A stretch of DNA of 33,310 nucleotides from Desulfobulbaceae bacterium S3730MH12 (GCA_001750925.1 MAXH01000159.1:1-33310); one strand, 5' to 3'; shown: positions 17,476 to 27,623, counted from the stretch's first letter. Translations and numbers: made by a program. The notes: generated from the letters alone by a model not told the origin.

Positions 17476-18018
17476 CTAATTCTTTTTGAAGGGCATCCCG
17501 AGTTTTTTCAACAGTGAACGTCCCTCGTTATCTGTGCCCGCAGATGTGACTACAGTAATATTCAGCCCTTTAATTTTATCAATTTTATCGTAGTCAATCT
17601 CAGGAAAGATGATCTGTTCCTGTATGCCCATTGAAAAGTTTCCCCTGCCGTCAAACCCTTTCGGCGACAAGCCACGAAAATCCCTTACCCGGGGCAGTGC
17701 AATATTTACAAGTTTACTGAAAAAATCATACATCTTCTCTCCCCTCAGGGTAACACGGCACCCAATCGGCATTCCTTCACGGAGTTTGAATGTAGCAATC
17801 GATTTCTTCGCTTTTGTAATCACAGCCTTTTGCCCGGCAATCCTGGTAAGCTCGTCTGCAGCCCCATCTACAATTTTAGGATTCTGAACAGCTTCACCCA
17901 GTCCCATATTGAGAACAATCTTTTTTAATTGAGGTAATTGCATGCTATTTGTATAGCCAAATTCCTCTTTAAGGGCAGGAACACACTCGTTTAAATATTT
18001 ATCTTTCAGCGCACCCAT
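17476..18018 (-). CDS. rplE: 50S ribosomal protein L5
   Basis: L5 binds 5S rRNA and contacts the P-site tRNA. The 180 residues show [20 protein letters not shown], the [20 protein letters not shown] stretch, [20 protein letters not shown] and [20 protein letters not shown], all diagnostic. CAGGAG lies 7 nt before the ATG. It sits between rplX and rpsN. Confidence 0.98.
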   Translation of the reverse strand: MGALKDKYLNECVPALKEEFGYTNSMQLPQLKKIVLNMGLGEAVQNPKIVDGAADELTRIAGQKAVITKAKKSIATFKLREGMPIGCRVTLRGEKMYDFFSKLVNIALPRVRDFRGLSPKGFDGRGNFSMGIQEQIIFPEIDYDKIDKIKGLNITVVTSAGTDNEGRSLLKKLGMPFKKN

Positions 18019-18053
18019 GTATAACTCCTGGCGTAAACCTTGTTGATTACCTG

Positions 18054-18386
18054 TTATTTATTCTCGATGGATTCGCCACAGTTTTTACAAAAACGAACCT
18101 TCGTACTATCTTCTAATATCTTCTTACCAATTCGCCCTGTTTTAGTACACTCTGGACATATCAGTTGTATATTGGATACGTGAATCGGAGCTTCTTTATC
18201 GACTATCTGTCCCTGCTGATTCATCTCGGTTGGTTTGGTGTGGCGCTTAATCATATTAATACGCTCCACAACAACCTTATCCTGATCCTTTAAAACGCGA
18301 AGAATTTTTCCAACCCGGCCCTTATCCTTGCCGGTTATTACTTCAACCTGATCATTTTTTTTCAGGTATGTTCTACCCTGTCTCAT
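18054..18386 (-). CDS. rplX: 50S ribosomal protein L24 (with cysteine pairs)
   Basis: L24 starts 50S assembly. The 110-residue protein carries the KOW motif ([20 protein letters not shown]) and the [11 protein letters not shown] segment. A C-terminal pair of CxxC motifs (CPEC and CKNC) forms a likely zinc ribbon, found in many but not all bacterial L24 proteins. AAGG precedes the ATG. A 92-nt spacer with a 6-bp hairpin separates it from rplN. Confidence 0.97.
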   Translation of the reverse strand: MRQGRTYLKKNDQVEVITGKDKGRVGKILRVLKDQDKVVVERINMIKRHTKPTEMNQQGQIVDKEAPIHVSNIQLICPECTKTGRIGKKILEDSTKVRFCKNCGESIENK

Positions 18387-18435
18387 TTCTATACCTTTTC
18401 TCAGTCAATGTATCTAACCCTGCAAATCTGGATCA

Positions 18436-18454
18436 GACTCTTTAACATAGAGTC
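18436..18454 (-). promoter_or_regulatory. Hairpin between rplN and rplX
   Basis: Perfect 6-bp arms GACTCT and AGAGTC enclose a 7-nt loop in the 92-nt gap. No U-tract is present. Confidence 0.3.
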
Positions 18455-18478
18455 CAAAACCCTTGCGCTGCAGAGAGG

Positions 18479-18847
18479 TTAAAGTGCTTCCGGAGCAAGT
18501 GAAATAATCTTCATGAAACCTTGGTTTCTCAACTCACGAGCAACGGGGCCAAAAATACGTGTCCCAATAGGTTCTCCGGCGGTCCCGAGCATAACTGCAG
18601 CGTTATCATCAAATCCGACCCAAGTGTCATCCATCCTTTTCATAGCCTTTGCAGTCCTGACAATAACCGCCTTCATCACATCGCCCTTCTTTACTTTAGC
18701 ATGGGGCAGTGCCTCTTTCACCGTCACAACAATCACATCACCAATTGAGGCATACCGCTTTCGAGTTCCTCCAAGAACACGGATACAAAGAACCTTTTTG
18801 GCTCCGGAGTTGTCTGCCACATTAAGTACTGTCTCTGTCTGTATCAT
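18479..18847 (-). CDS. rplN: 50S ribosomal protein L14
   Basis: L14 takes part in intersubunit bridges and contacts the ribosome silencing factor RsfS. The 122 residues start [20 protein letters not shown] and include the [20 protein letters not shown] and [13 protein letters not shown] segments. The Shine-Dalgarno is weak (TGGTGA). It opens the spc block after an unusually long 191-nt spacer from rpsQ. Confidence 0.98.
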   Translation of the reverse strand: MIQTETVLNVADNSGAKKVLCIRVLGGTRKRYASIGDVIVVTVKEALPHAKVKKGDVMKAVIVRTAKAMKRMDDTWVGFDDNAAVMLGTAGEPIGTRIFGPVARELRNQGFMKIISLAPEAL

Positions 18848-19038
18848 AATTTCACCAGATATCTCATACGAAACTAAACGTTTCCACTAACTCACAATTA
18901 CTTTCTGTACCAACCCCAATAGACAGGGTTCTTTACAATAGTAGCCTGCAGGAAGCTTTCTCTTATATCCTTTGACAGCAACTCTTTTCAGGTACCGGGT
19001 AAAGAGGTAGGACAAAGCTGAAAGCAATTTCCAGGTTA

Positions 19039-19299
19039 TTAAACTGCCTGCTCTAATATTGACCTGACCCGCCATCGTTTTCTTTTACTCAGAGGCCGAC
19101 ATTCTTCAATTAGAACCGTGTCCCCAACGGAACAACTGTTTTCAGGATCGTCTGCGAGATATTTGACACTGGTTTTAACAAATTTACCATAACGCTTATG
19201 GCGAAACTTACGTTCTACCCGAACAACGACGCTTTTTTCCATTCTGTTGCTTACCACAGAACCAGTTCTTGTCTTTTTAGATTTTTTAATTTCACTCAT
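19039..19299 (-). CDS. rpsQ: 30S ribosomal protein S17
   Basis: S17 is an OB-fold primary 16S binder. The 86 residues include KTRTGSVVSNRMEKSVVVRV, RKFRHKRYGKFVKTS and the GDTVLIEECRPLSKRKRWRV signature. The Shine-Dalgarno is weak. A small palindrome, also found before rplB, sits just upstream of the ATG. It is the last gene of the S10 block. Confidence 0.97.
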   Translation of the reverse strand: MSEIKKSKKTRTGSVVSNRMEKSVVVRVERKFRHKRYGKFVKTSVKYLADDPENSCSVGDTVLIEECRPLSKRKRWRVRSILEQAV

Positions 19300-19365
19300 T
19301 GTTTAATCACTTAGTGATGAGAATATAGAATGCGGCCGACCAAGGTCAAATTTTTAAATTATCAA

Positions 19366-19554
19366 CTAGCTGGCAGTTTGTTTTTGAATGGTCGCAATCC
19401 TGGCAATGTCTCTTCTTATTTTTAATAACCGTGAAGTATCTTCGAGCGGCCTGATACGGTGCTGAAAGGTCAGCTTACTCAATTCCTCCCGCAGATCAGT
19501 ATCAGTCTTCAGCAGGTCTTCAGCGGACATTTTACGAATATCTTCTACGTTCAT
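19366..19554 (-). CDS. rpmC: 50S ribosomal protein L29
   Basis: L29 lies at the peptide exit tunnel, near where trigger factor and SRP dock. The 62 residues form the typical two-helix pattern: [40 protein letters not shown], then a [12 protein letters not shown] helix. The ATG overlaps the rplP stop by four bases (ATGA), giving translational coupling. Confidence 0.97.
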   Translation of the reverse strand: MNVEDIRKMSAEDLLKTDTDLREELSKLTFQHRIRPLEDTSRLLKIRRDIARIATIQKQTAS

Positions 19555-19967
19555 AAAGTGTTCCTCTTAGTTACAACTTTGGTTGAAAACGGTAACTTAT
19601 TCCCGGCAAGATTCAAAGCTTTTACTGCCAGTTCCTCGCTCACCCCTGCAATCTCATAGAGTATCATACCAGGCTTTACTACTGCTACCCAGGATTCAGG
19701 GCTACCCTTACCTTTCCCCATCCGAGTCTCTGCAGGTTTTTTGGTAAGCGGTTTATCAGGAAATACACGTATCCACACCCTGCCACCACGTTTCATTGTT
19801 CTATTAATTGTTATCCGAGCAGCCTCAATCTGTTGCGCCGTCATAAAACCACAACACGTTGCCTTAATCGCATAGTCACCAAAAGAGATGGAAGATCCGC
19901 GGTATGCCATTCCTTTTGACCGACCCTTAAAAACTTTTCTATGTTTGACCTTTTTGGGACTTAACAT
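19551..19967 (-). CDS. rplP: 50S ribosomal protein L16
   Basis: L16 lies near the A site and finishes the peptidyl-transferase region. The 138 residues start [20 protein letters not shown] and include [20 protein letters not shown], the [20 protein letters not shown] stretch and the [20 protein letters not shown] loop. GGAG precedes the ATG. It lies between rpsC and rpmC. Confidence 0.98.
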   Translation of the reverse strand: MLSPKKVKHRKVFKGRSKGMAYRGSSISFGDYAIKATCCGFMTAQQIEAARITINRTMKRGGRVWIRVFPDKPLTKKPAETRMGKGKGSPESWVAVVKPGMILYEIAGVSEELAVKALNLAGNKLPFSTKVVTKRNTL

Positions 19968-20021
19968 CTTTTACTCCAAATTGTGGTATGGAAACAGTAC
20001 CGAACCAGTGGTTCGCCCCTG

Positions 20022-20669
20022 TTACACCGCACCCGTATCTTTATCGCTTAAAACTTCACCGTTAAAAACCCAGACCTTAACACCAATTATCCCATAGGTT
20101 GTATTTGCCTCAGCAAGCGCATAATCAACATCAGCTCTCAAGGTATGCAGCGGAACCCTGCCTTCACGCACCCATTCACATCTCGACATCTCAGCGCCAC
20201 CGAGACGACCGGAACAGGATATTTTAATTCCCTGAACACCAAACCGAAGTGCTGAAGTCACTGCCTTTTTCATTGCCCGACGAAAAGCTACCCTTCTGAT
20301 CAATTGCTGAGCTATATTCTCTGCAATCAACTGAGCATCTGCCTCAGGACGCCTGACTTCCTGAATGTCAAGAGTAACCTTGCGTGTTATAAGTTTCTCC
20401 AGTTCCTTTTTAGTCAGCTCAATTTCAATACCTTTTTTTCCAATTACTATTCCAGGTCTTGCTGTAAAAAGTTTGATGCGTACCTGATCACCGGTACGTT
20501 CAATTTTAACCTTAGACAATCCGGCATGATGGAGACGTTTCTTGAGAAACTTTTTAATTTTCTGATCTTCGATCAGAAAGGTTGCATATTCTTTGTCTGC
20601 ATACCAGATCGAATCCCATGTCCGGGTAATGTTCAGTCTCATTCCTAATGGATTAACCTTCTGCCCCAA
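20022..20669 (-). CDS. rpsC: 30S ribosomal protein S3 (TTG start)
   Basis: S3 lies at the mRNA entry channel and forms the ribosomal helicase with S4 and S5. The 215 residues start [20 protein letters not shown] and contain a KH domain with [12 protein letters not shown], then [16 protein letters not shown] and the C-terminal [20 protein letters not shown] segment. The start is TTG with GGAGGA 5 nt upstream, and MGQKVNP is the universal S3 start. It follows rplV after 80 nt. Confidence 0.97.
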   Translation of the reverse strand: MGQKVNPLGMRLNITRTWDSIWYADKEYATFLIEDQKIKKFLKKRLHHAGLSKVKIERTGDQVRIKLFTARPGIVIGKKGIEIELTKKELEKLITRKVTLDIQEVRRPEADAQLIAENIAQQLIRRVAFRRAMKKAVTSALRFGVQGIKISCSGRLGGAEMSRCEWVREGRVPLHTLRADVDYALAEANTTYGIIGVKVWVFNGEVLSDKDTGAV

Positions 20670-20749
20670 AACAGTCCTCCAACAAATCCAATTTTCCCTT
20701 TAATCTTAATAGTAAGTAGTCCCTGGGGATTTACTTACCGAAATGTACA

Positions 20750-21082
20750 CTAACTCTCGTCTATAACTACAGTTATATGACTGGTTCTCTTAATGATTCC
20801 GGTGGCTCTACCCATGGCTCTTGGCCGAATTCTCTTCAGGGAAGGTCCACCGTCAATCATTATTTTTTTTATATAAAGATTATCAACATCAGCAGAGTCA
20901 TCCTGTGTTGCGTTAGCAACAGCTGATTCAACGACCTTCTGAATAATCCCGGCCCCTTTTTTGGGCATAAAACGAAGGGTTGTAATAGCCTGATCAACCC
21001 CCATACCTCTCACAACATCTGCAACAAGACGCGCCTTTTGCGGAGAGATCCTGATGTATTTGCCTACGGCTCGTGCTTCCAT
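20750..21082 (-). CDS. rplV: 50S ribosomal protein L22
   Basis: L22 lines the exit tunnel with a long beta hairpin. The 110 residues show YIRISPQKARLVADVVRGM, VESAVANATQDDSADVDNLY and the hairpin region GPSLKRIRPRAMGRATGIIK. No insertion or change typical of macrolide-resistant L22 loops is evident by eye. It lies between rpsS and rpsC. Confidence 0.98.
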   Translation of the reverse strand: MEARAVGKYIRISPQKARLVADVVRGMGVDQAITTLRFMPKKGAGIIQKVVESAVANATQDDSADVDNLYIKKIMIDGGPSLKRIRPRAMGRATGIIKRTSHITVVIDES

Positions 21083-21116
21083 AGTGTCTGCTCCCGGTAG
21101 AAACTACCACTTCAAA

Positions 21117-21392
21117 TTATTTTCTTCCTTTTCTGTCTGATGTGTGTCCATAGTAGGTACGAGTAGGCGAGAATTCACCAAGCTTGTGTCCAACCATGTT
21201 CTCTGTGACAAATACAGGTATAAATTTTTTCCCGTTATGCACCGCAAATGTGAGGCCAACCATCTCCGGACTTATATCGGATCGTCTGGACCAGGTCTGA
21301 ATAACCTTTCGAGATCCGGCTTCAATGGCAGCAGTCACTTTCCTCTGCAGATGATCGTCGATGAAAGGCCCTTTTTTAATTGAACGAGACAT
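21117..21392 (-). CDS. rpsS: 30S ribosomal protein S19
   Basis: S19 in the 30S head contacts S13 and the B1a bridge. The 91-residue protein begins [19 protein letters not shown] and contains the [20 protein letters not shown] and [20 protein letters not shown] signatures. It lies 17 nt after rplB. Confidence 0.98.
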   Translation of the reverse strand: MSRSIKKGPFIDDHLQRKVTAAIEAGSRKVIQTWSRRSDISPEMVGLTFAVHNGKKFIPVFVTENMVGHKLGEFSPTRTYYGHTSDRKGRK

Positions 21393-21409
21393 TCCTTGCT
21401 CCTTTTCTT

Positions 21410-22234
21410 TTATGATCTCTTCTTAACAATCAGTTTGTCAGAAGCCTTTCTCTTCTTCCTTGTTTTGAACCCCTTGGTAGGCCGTCCCCACGGAGTACAG
21501 GGATGACGCCCGCCTGAACTCTTACCCTCACCGCCACCCATAGGATGGTCTACCGGGTTCATGGCAACGCCCCGAACGTGAGGTCTCTTACCTTTCCATC
21601 TATTTCTGCCGGCCTTACCGAGTTTCTGGCTCTCATGTTCACGATTGCCAACCTGTCCGATGCAGGCCCGGCATCGATTATGAAATTTTCTTACCTCGCC
21701 GGATGGCAGACGAACCAGGACATACCCACCTTCCTTTGCCATGAGTTGGGCAGAAGCACCAGCACTGCGTACCAATTGTGCTCCTTTGCCGATTTTCATT
21801 TCAAGGTTATGAATGATAGTACCCAGCGGAATGTTATTCATCGGCAGACAATTGCCGGGTTGAATATCAACGTTATCTCCGGCGATCACCTGATCTCCTA
21901 CCGAGATGCCATCAGGGGAGAGAATATAACTCTTTTCTCCATCGAGGTAGCTCAGCAAAGCAATATTAGATGATCTGTTCGGATCATATTCAATAGATAT
22001 TACCTTCGCTCCGATATCGGTTTTATTTCTCTTGAAATCAATAATTCGATATCGACGTTTATGCCCGCCACCTATATGTCTAGAGGTGATACGTCCGTAA
22101 TTATTTCGTCCACCACTCTTCGAAAGACTGCAAACAAGCCTCTTTTCGGGGCTGTTCTTAGATAGATCCGGGTTTTTAATCGACACGTGGTGTCGTTTAC
22201 CAGGTGATGTAGGTTTATAAGTTTTTATTGCCAT
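21410..22234 (-). CDS. rplB: 50S ribosomal protein L2
   Basis: L2 is essential for subunit association and peptidyl-transferase centre folding. The 274 residues include [20 protein letters not shown], the LRSAG-like [18 protein letters not shown] stretch, the [20 protein letters not shown] motif with the conserved active-region histidine, and the [18 protein letters not shown] tail. The Shine-Dalgarno is modest. An 83-nt spacer from rplW contains a small palindrome. Confidence 0.98.
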   Translation of the reverse strand: MAIKTYKPTSPGKRHHVSIKNPDLSKNSPEKRLVCSLSKSGGRNNYGRITSRHIGGGHKRRYRIIDFKRNKTDIGAKVISIEYDPNRSSNIALLSYLDGEKSYILSPDGISVGDQVIAGDNVDIQPGNCLPMNNIPLGTIIHNLEMKIGKGAQLVRSAGASAQLMAKEGGYVLVRLPSGEVRKFHNRCRACIGQVGNREHESQKLGKAGRNRWKGKRPHVRGVAMNPVDHPMGGGEGKSSGGRHPCTPWGRPTKGFKTRKKRKASDKLIVKKRS

Positions 22235-22317
22235 TATTTCCCAATCGCTCCATCAAAATTAGGTTAGATAAAATCACTTAGTGAAGAAAGTAGATGAACT
22301 TTATTCCGGTTATCGGA

Positions 22318-22605
22318 CTACAGTTCATCTGCAAAGTTAATTTCACCTTCAGATAAGGTTACATAGGCTTTTTTCCAATCCTTTGTAAAACCTATGGTTT
22401 TTCCAACCCGTTTTTGCTTACCATGCATATTGGCGGTTCGAACATCTTTCACTTTGACATTAAAAAGTTGTTCGACCGCTCTCTTAACTTCTACCTTGTT
22501 TGCTTTGGGATGAACCTTAAAAACCACTTTACCTTCCACTTCCTGAAGTAAAGCAGCCTTTTCAGTAAGGCAGGGCCCCTTTAAAATGCTATATATATTT
22601 TTCAT
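22318..22605 (-). CDS. rplW: 50S ribosomal protein L23
   Basis: L23 at the exit tunnel is the main dock for trigger factor and SRP. The 95 residues start MKNIYSILKGPCLTEKAALL and include the VHPKANKVEVKRAVEQLFNV motif and KQKRVGKTIGFTKDWKKAYV. The ATG overlaps the rplD stop by four bases (ATGA), giving translational coupling. Confidence 0.97.
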   Translation of the reverse strand: MKNIYSILKGPCLTEKAALLQEVEGKVVFKVHPKANKVEVKRAVEQLFNVKVKDVRTANMHGKQKRVGKTIGFTKDWKKAYVTLSEGEINFADEL

Positions 22606-23225
22606 GCCGCCAACCTCTTTTCAAGGCTCTCAATTACCGGTTGAACCAAAATAAGCTTTTTATGCAAGAGGATATCATACACGTTCAAACCGTCGACTGG
22701 TAATACCTTATACCCATTTACGTTTCTTGAAGACTTGTCAAGCTGTTCGTTACCATTGTCAGCAATTATTAGTGCATTATCTGCATCCAGTATATCCATG
22801 ATCCCGACGAAATCCTTTGTCTTGATCCTGTCCATGCTGAAATCATCAAGAATAATAAGGTTACCTTCCTGCAATCTTGCACTCATGGCCATTGCAATCG
22901 CCTGCTTTTTAACCTTACGATTAAGTTTAAAGCTATAATCTCTCGGTTTGGGACCAAAGGCAACACCACCTCCTCTCCAGATTGGAGAGTTACGGGTTCC
23001 TGCTCTGGCCCGCCCTGTTCCCTTCTGCCTCCAAGGCTTAGCACCGCCACCCCTCACCTCGACCCGTGTTTTAGTACTGGCATTACCTGCACGGCGCGCG
23101 GCTCGCTGCATCCGAACCACATCATGCAGAACATACTCTTTAACCTTACGATTGAACAGTTCATCGCTGAGTTCGACCTCACCGACACTTTCATTTTTGG
23201 TGTTAACAACTTTTACAGTAGACAT
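22602..23225 (-). CDS. rplD: 50S ribosomal protein L4
   Basis: L4 lines the exit tunnel and, in E. coli, represses the S10 operon. The 207 residues contain the tunnel loop GGGAKPWRQKGTGRARAGTR and the RNSPIWRGGGVAFGPKPRDY segment. The E. coli-type S10 leader is not seen here because tuf directly precedes rpsJ, so L4 control, if any, must differ. GAGGAG precedes the ATG. Confidence 0.98.
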   Translation of the reverse strand: MSTVKVVNTKNESVGEVELSDELFNRKVKEYVLHDVVRMQRAARRAGNASTKTRVEVRGGGAKPWRQKGTGRARAGTRNSPIWRGGGVAFGPKPRDYSFKLNRKVKKQAIAMAMSARLQEGNLIILDDFSMDRIKTKDFVGIMDILDADNALIIADNGNEQLDKSSRNVNGYKVLPVDGLNVYDILLHKKLILVQPVIESLEKRLAA

Positions 23226-23260
23226 ATGTATCTCCTCGAGCCTGTTTCAACTCAAAACAA

Positions 23261-23890
23261 TTATTTAGAGAAAATTTTTAACAGGCTGTTCTTGGCTCCA
23301 GGAAGAGGCCCTTTCAAAAGCACAACATTATCTTCAGGGCGAATGTCGATAACAATCACGTTCTTTCTTAAGACAGTGTCATTACCCATTCTACCAGGCA
23401 TTTTCTTACCTTTGAAGACTCTTCCGGGATGAGCACTACATCCTATGGAACCGGGTGCCCTGTGAAATTTAGAACCATGCCCCGCACCACCTCCTGCGAA
23501 GCCATATCTCTTGACAACACCCTGAAATCCTTTGCCCTTACTACTACCTTGCACATCGACCAAGTCACCTACCTTGAAAACTGTATCAAGTGCGATATCC
23601 TGTCCTACCTGGTATTCCCCTGAGTCACTTACTCTGAACTCACGTACAAAATAGAACCCCTGGGAACCTGACTTTTTCAAATGACCGGCAATAGCTTTAT
23701 TCTGTCGTGAAGCTTTTTTCTCTGAGAAACCAACCTGAATAGCATTGTATCCATCAAGTGCTTCCTTTTTTACCTGAAGGACTCTGCATGGACCAGCTTC
23801 AACTACAGTGACAGGAGTTGCTTGACCTAGTTCACTATAAACACGGGTCATCCCGATTTTTTTTCCTAATATACCCATTGACTTTGGCAT
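23261..23890 (-). CDS. rplC: 50S ribosomal protein L3
   Basis: L3 is an early 50S assembly protein reaching toward the peptidyl-transferase centre. The 209 residues contain GILGKKIGMTRVYSELGQAT, VDVQGSSKGKGFQGVVKRYG, the central loop HGSKFHRAPGSIGCSAHPGR and the VFKGKKMPGRMGNDTV stretch. The loop glutamine that E. coli methylates is not obviously conserved here. The Shine-Dalgarno is weak. It follows rpsJ after 42 nt. Confidence 0.98.
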   Translation of the reverse strand: MPKSMGILGKKIGMTRVYSELGQATPVTVVEAGPCRVLQVKKEALDGYNAIQVGFSEKKASRQNKAIAGHLKKSGSQGFYFVREFRVSDSGEYQVGQDIALDTVFKVGDLVDVQGSSKGKGFQGVVKRYGFAGGGAGHGSKFHRAPGSIGCSAHPGRVFKGKKMPGRMGNDTVLRKNVIVIDIRPEDNVVLLKGPLPGAKNSLLKIFSK

Positions 23891-23932
23891 TATTCTACCC
23901 GATGCTTCAATTTACAATTGATATGGTGCCAC

Positions 23933-24247
23933 CTAAGGCAGCTTTATCTCTACATCAACGCCTGCTGACAACTCAAGCTTCATCAGAAGATCTATAGTCT
24001 GCTGAGTTGGCTCCAGAATATCAAGTAGGCGGCGATGGGTCCTCATTTCAAATTGTTCACGTGATTTTTTATCCACGTGGGGTGAACGCAGAACACAAAC
24101 CTTGTTCACCGATGTAGGCAAAGGAATCGGTCCTGCGACTGCAGATCCGGTTCTTCTGGCAGTTTCAACAATTTCAGAAGTTGACTGATCCAGCAGTTTA
24201 TGATCGTACGCTTTTAAGCGAATACGAATTTTTTCTGTAGGTATCAT
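23933..24247 (-). CDS. rpsJ: 30S ribosomal protein S10
   Basis: S10 in the 30S head doubles as NusE in antitermination complexes. The 104 residues show [40 protein letters not shown] and [20 protein letters not shown]. It starts 12 nt after tuf with AAGGGTG upstream, so the S10 block has no separate leader and is fused to the str operon. Confidence 0.98.
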   Translation of the reverse strand: MIPTEKIRIRLKAYDHKLLDQSTSEIVETARRTGSAVAGPIPLPTSVNKVCVLRSPHVDKKSREQFEMRTHRRLLDILEPTQQTIDLLMKLELSAGVDVEIKLP

Positions 24248-24259
24248 TACGCACCCTTT

Positions 24260-25447
24260 TTATAAAATTTCACTAATAACACCTGCACCAACTGTACGCC
24301 CACCCTCACGGATAGCAAACCGCAAACCGGCATCCATAGCAATTGGGGTGATCAGCTCAACTTCAGCAGCTATATTATCACCCGGCATTACCATTTCTAC
24401 ACCTTCGGCCAACGTCAATACACCGGTTACATCAGTAGTTCTGAAGTAAAACTGAGGCCGATATCCGTTAAAGAAAGGAGTGTGCCGACCGCCCTCATCC
24501 TTACCGAGAATGTAACACTCAGCCTTGAACTTGGTGTGCGGATTTATAGACTTGGGAGCGGCAAGAACCTGGCCCCTTTCAATTTCTTCACGTTTAACCC
24601 CACGCAGCAATGCGCCGATATTGTCACCCGCCTGACCTTCATCAAGGAGCTTACGAAACATCTCAACTCCAGTACAGGTAGTCTTCTGTGTCTCTTTAAT
24701 ACCGACGATCTCCACCTCGTCACCGACATGGACAACCCCGCGCTCAACACGACCTGTTGCAACCGTTCCACGCCCGGAAATGGAAAAAACATCCTCGACC
24801 GGCATAAGAAAAGGCTGGTCTACATCACGTTCAGGCTCAGGAATATATGTATCGATCGCGTCCATGAGTTCCCAGATACACTTCGTAGCTTCTTCGTCAT
24901 CCGGATTTTCAAGAGCCTGCAGGGCAGAACCCTGAACAAATGGAATATCGTCTCCGGGGAATTCGTATTTATCAAGAAGTTCACGCAACTCCATGTCAAC
25001 CAGCTCGATCAGTTCCTCGTCATCAACCATGTCACATTTATTAAGAAACACCACCATGGCAGGAACACCAACCTGACGTGCGAGAAGGATATGCTCCCTG
25101 GTCTGGGGCATAGCACCATCTGTTGCAGCAACTACCAGAATAGCACCATCCATCTGAGCAGCGCCGGTAATCATGTTTTTAATGTAATCAGCATGCCCTG
25201 GGCAGTCCACATGTGCATAGTGCCGGTTTTCGGTTTCATACTCCACATGAGCGGTGGCAATGGTAATTCCACGTTCTTTCTCTTCAGGAGCTTTGTCGAT
25301 TTCACTGAAATCAGTAAATGAAGCCATTCCTTTAGTCGATAAAACACGGGTTATCGCTGCGGTCAATGTTGTCTTACCGTGATCAATGTGACCAATAGTC
25401 CCCACATTAACATGCGGCTTAGTCCTTTCAAATTTTTCCTTTGACAT
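24260..25447 (-). CDS. tuf: Elongation factor Tu
   Basis: EF-Tu carries aminoacyl-tRNA to the ribosome. The 395-residue length is standard. The P-loop GHIDHGKTT is at 19-27, followed by the switch [22 protein letters not shown], the NKCDMVDD guanine-specificity motif, and domains II and III with [20 protein letters not shown] and [15 protein letters not shown]. It lies between fusA and rpsJ. Many relatives carry a second copy elsewhere in the genome; this window shows only this one. Confidence 0.99.
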   Translation of the reverse strand: MSKEKFERTKPHVNVGTIGHIDHGKTTLTAAITRVLSTKGMASFTDFSEIDKAPEEKERGITIATAHVEYETENRHYAHVDCPGHADYIKNMITGAAQMDGAILVVAATDGAMPQTREHILLARQVGVPAMVVFLNKCDMVDDEELIELVDMELRELLDKYEFPGDDIPFVQGSALQALENPDDEEATKCIWELMDAIDTYIPEPERDVDQPFLMPVEDVFSISGRGTVATGRVERGVVHVGDEVEIVGIKETQKTTCTGVEMFRKLLDEGQAGDNIGALLRGVKREEIERGQVLAAPKSINPHTKFKAECYILGKDEGGRHTPFFNGYRPQFYFRTTDVTGVLTLAEGVEMVMPGDNIAAEVELITPIAMDAGLRFAIREGGRTVGAGVISEIL

Positions 25448-25471
25448 GATTGTTCCTCAATATACTTGGAC

Positions 25472-27550
25472 TTAAATCCCTCTAATTTTTTTAATAATAA
25501 TATCTGCCTTTGAGGCCGGCACAACACCATACTCAAAGAACTGCATTGTAAAAGTTGCCCGTCCCTGTGTTGAAGACCGCAGGGACGTTGAATAGCCGAA
25601 CATTTCTGCGAGGGGTACCTGCCCTTTTAAGACCTGCAGATCTCCTTCTGCCTCAACGCCAATAATCTTACCTCTCTTGGAGTTAAGATCGGAAATCACA
25701 TCGCCGACATATGCCTCAGGCGTCACAACTTCCAGACTCATAACCGGCTCCAGCAACTTCGGCTCCGCCTCGGCCGAAGCCCTTCTGATAGCCATTGCTG
25801 CTGAGATCCCAAAAGCCATATCGGTAGAATCTTCTTCGTGATATGACCCACCAACCAGGCTGACCACCAGATCGGTAAGCGGATAACCAATCAGAGGCCC
25901 TGAATCAAGGGAATCTGCAATACCTTTTTCAATAGAGGCCAGGAACTCACCGGGTACCTGTTTCTCGTCAACACAGTTTTTAAACTCGAAACCACTCCCC
26001 CTGGCAGCCGGCTCAATTTCGATCACCACATGGCCATACTGACCTTTTGCCCCGGTCAACTGATCAAACTTTCCTTCTCCCTTCTGGAGCCTGCCAATCG
26101 TCTCTTTATAGGCAACCTGCGGGGTACCGACCTTTGCCGAAACTTTAAATTCATTCAGCAGCCGATCAACAATTACTTCCAGGTGAAGCTCCCCCATCCC
26201 GGAGATAATAGTCTGACCTGTATCAGCGTTCGTCATAATAGTGAACGAAGGATCTTCAAGAGCAATCTTGTCAAGGGTTTCAGTCAGCTTTTTCTCTTCT
26301 GCCTTGCTCTTTGGCTCTATCGCTACACCAATTACCGGGTCGGGGAAGTCCATACTCTCGAGAACTATATAATCACCCTTTGCACAAAGCGTATCCCCGG
26401 TAGTGGTAAACTTAAGTCCGACAATTGCGCCAATATCCCCCGCTGAAATCTCATCAACTTCTTCACGCTTATTTGCATGGAGTTTCAGCAGTTTAACTAT
26501 TTTTTCCTGTTTTTTCTTCCCAGGATTAAAAACTTTGTCCCCGACTGCAATCCTGCCGGAGTATATTCTCACAAAGGCAAGATTTTCCACAAAAGTATCA
26601 GACATCAACTTAAACACTAATCCGGAGAATTTCTCCTTAGGATCGGTTTTCCTGCTGGTGCTCCCACCATCTCTTCCCTCCCCTTCGATGCTTTTCACAT
26701 CCAGAGGTGAAGGCAGATAACGGATAACCCCATCAAGTAAAGGTTGAATACCTTTGTTTTTAAACGCGCTTCCACACACGACAGGTACTAAATCAAGTGC
26801 GATTGTCACCTTTCTGAGAGCGCTGTAAATCTCAGACGCAGATACTTCGGTATCTTCTAAGTATTTTTCCATGATATCCTCATCGAAGTCGGCCAACTTC
26901 TCGAGGAGTATCATCCGTGCGGCCGTGAATATTTCTCTGTATTCGGTAGGAATTTCCAGTTCTTCAATTTCCTGGCCAAAAGACTGCTCGCTAAACTGGA
27001 GCATTTTACCTTCGATGAGGTCAATTACTCCACCGAACTCAGCCTCTTTACCAACGGGAATCTGTATAGGAACAGGATTCGCCCCAAGCCTTTCGGCAAT
27101 CATGTTCACGCATCTGCCAAAGTCAGCACCTGCGCGATCCATCTTATTAACAAAAGCAATCCGTGGAATGGAATATTTATCTGCCTGTCGCCATACTGTT
27201 TCTGACTGCGGCTCCACACCACCTACAGCACAAAAGACTGCTATTGCCCCATCAAGCACCCGAAGAGATCGTTCAACTTCAACAGTAAAATCAACGTGAC
27301 CGGGTGTATCTATGATGTTAATCTTTTTTTCTTTCCAGTAACAGGTAGTAGCTGCCGAGGTAATGGTGATTCCCCGATCCTGCTCCTGCTCCATCCAATC
27401 CATGACTGCGGTACCATCATGAACTTCGCCCATCTTATAAGATCGGCCTGTATAATAAAGAATTCTCTCAGTAGTGGTTGTTTTTCCCGCGTCAATATGA
27501 GCCATTATGCCAATATTACGCACATCCGATAAATCACCCGGGGTTGCCAT
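25472..27550 (-). CDS. fusA: Elongation factor G
   Basis: EF-G is the translocase GTPase and works with RRF in recycling. The 692 residues are the usual length. G1 is AHIDAGKTT at 17-25, switch I and II include the [16 protein letters not shown] and DTPGHVDFT segments, and G4 is NKMDR. Domains II-V follow, with [14 protein letters not shown] and the C-terminal [19 protein letters not shown]. It is the str-operon copy, next to rpsG, rather than a spare fusA2. GAGG precedes the ATG. Confidence 0.98.
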   Translation of the reverse strand: MATPGDLSDVRNIGIMAHIDAGKTTTTERILYYTGRSYKMGEVHDGTAVMDWMEQEQDRGITITSAATTCYWKEKKINIIDTPGHVDFTVEVERSLRVLDGAIAVFCAVGGVEPQSETVWRQADKYSIPRIAFVNKMDRAGADFGRCVNMIAERLGANPVPIQIPVGKEAEFGGVIDLIEGKMLQFSEQSFGQEIEELEIPTEYREIFTAARMILLEKLADFDEDIMEKYLEDTEVSASEIYSALRKVTIALDLVPVVCGSAFKNKGIQPLLDGVIRYLPSPLDVKSIEGEGRDGGSTSRKTDPKEKFSGLVFKLMSDTFVENLAFVRIYSGRIAVGDKVFNPGKKKQEKIVKLLKLHANKREEVDEISAGDIGAIVGLKFTTTGDTLCAKGDYIVLESMDFPDPVIGVAIEPKSKAEEKKLTETLDKIALEDPSFTIMTNADTGQTIISGMGELHLEVIVDRLLNEFKVSAKVGTPQVAYKETIGRLQKGEGKFDQLTGAKGQYGHVVIEIEPAARGSGFEFKNCVDEKQVPGEFLASIEKGIADSLDSGPLIGYPLTDLVVSLVGGSYHEEDSTDMAFGISAAMAIRRASAEAEPKLLEPVMSLEVVTPEAYVGDVISDLNSKRGKIIGVEAEGDLQVLKGQVPLAEMFGYSTSLRSSTQGRATFTMQFFEYGVVPASKADIIIKKIRGI

Positions 27551-27623
27551 GGTTACCTCACTTTCGGAGCAAACTTAATACACCAGCTCTTCTTCAGGCA
27601 AGCAACCCGACAACAAGAACCTA

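Noticed and set aside
18887-19075. A 62-codon minus-strand frame between rpsQ and rplN as a gene
   Set aside because: No ribosome-binding site, the start lies inside rpsQ and no family is recognised. It is kept as a finding about the spacer but not called as a CDS.
24482-25321. A 279-codon open frame on the plus strand opposite tuf
   Set aside because: It is antisense to the highly constrained tuf gene; long shadow frames are common there, and no domain is visible.
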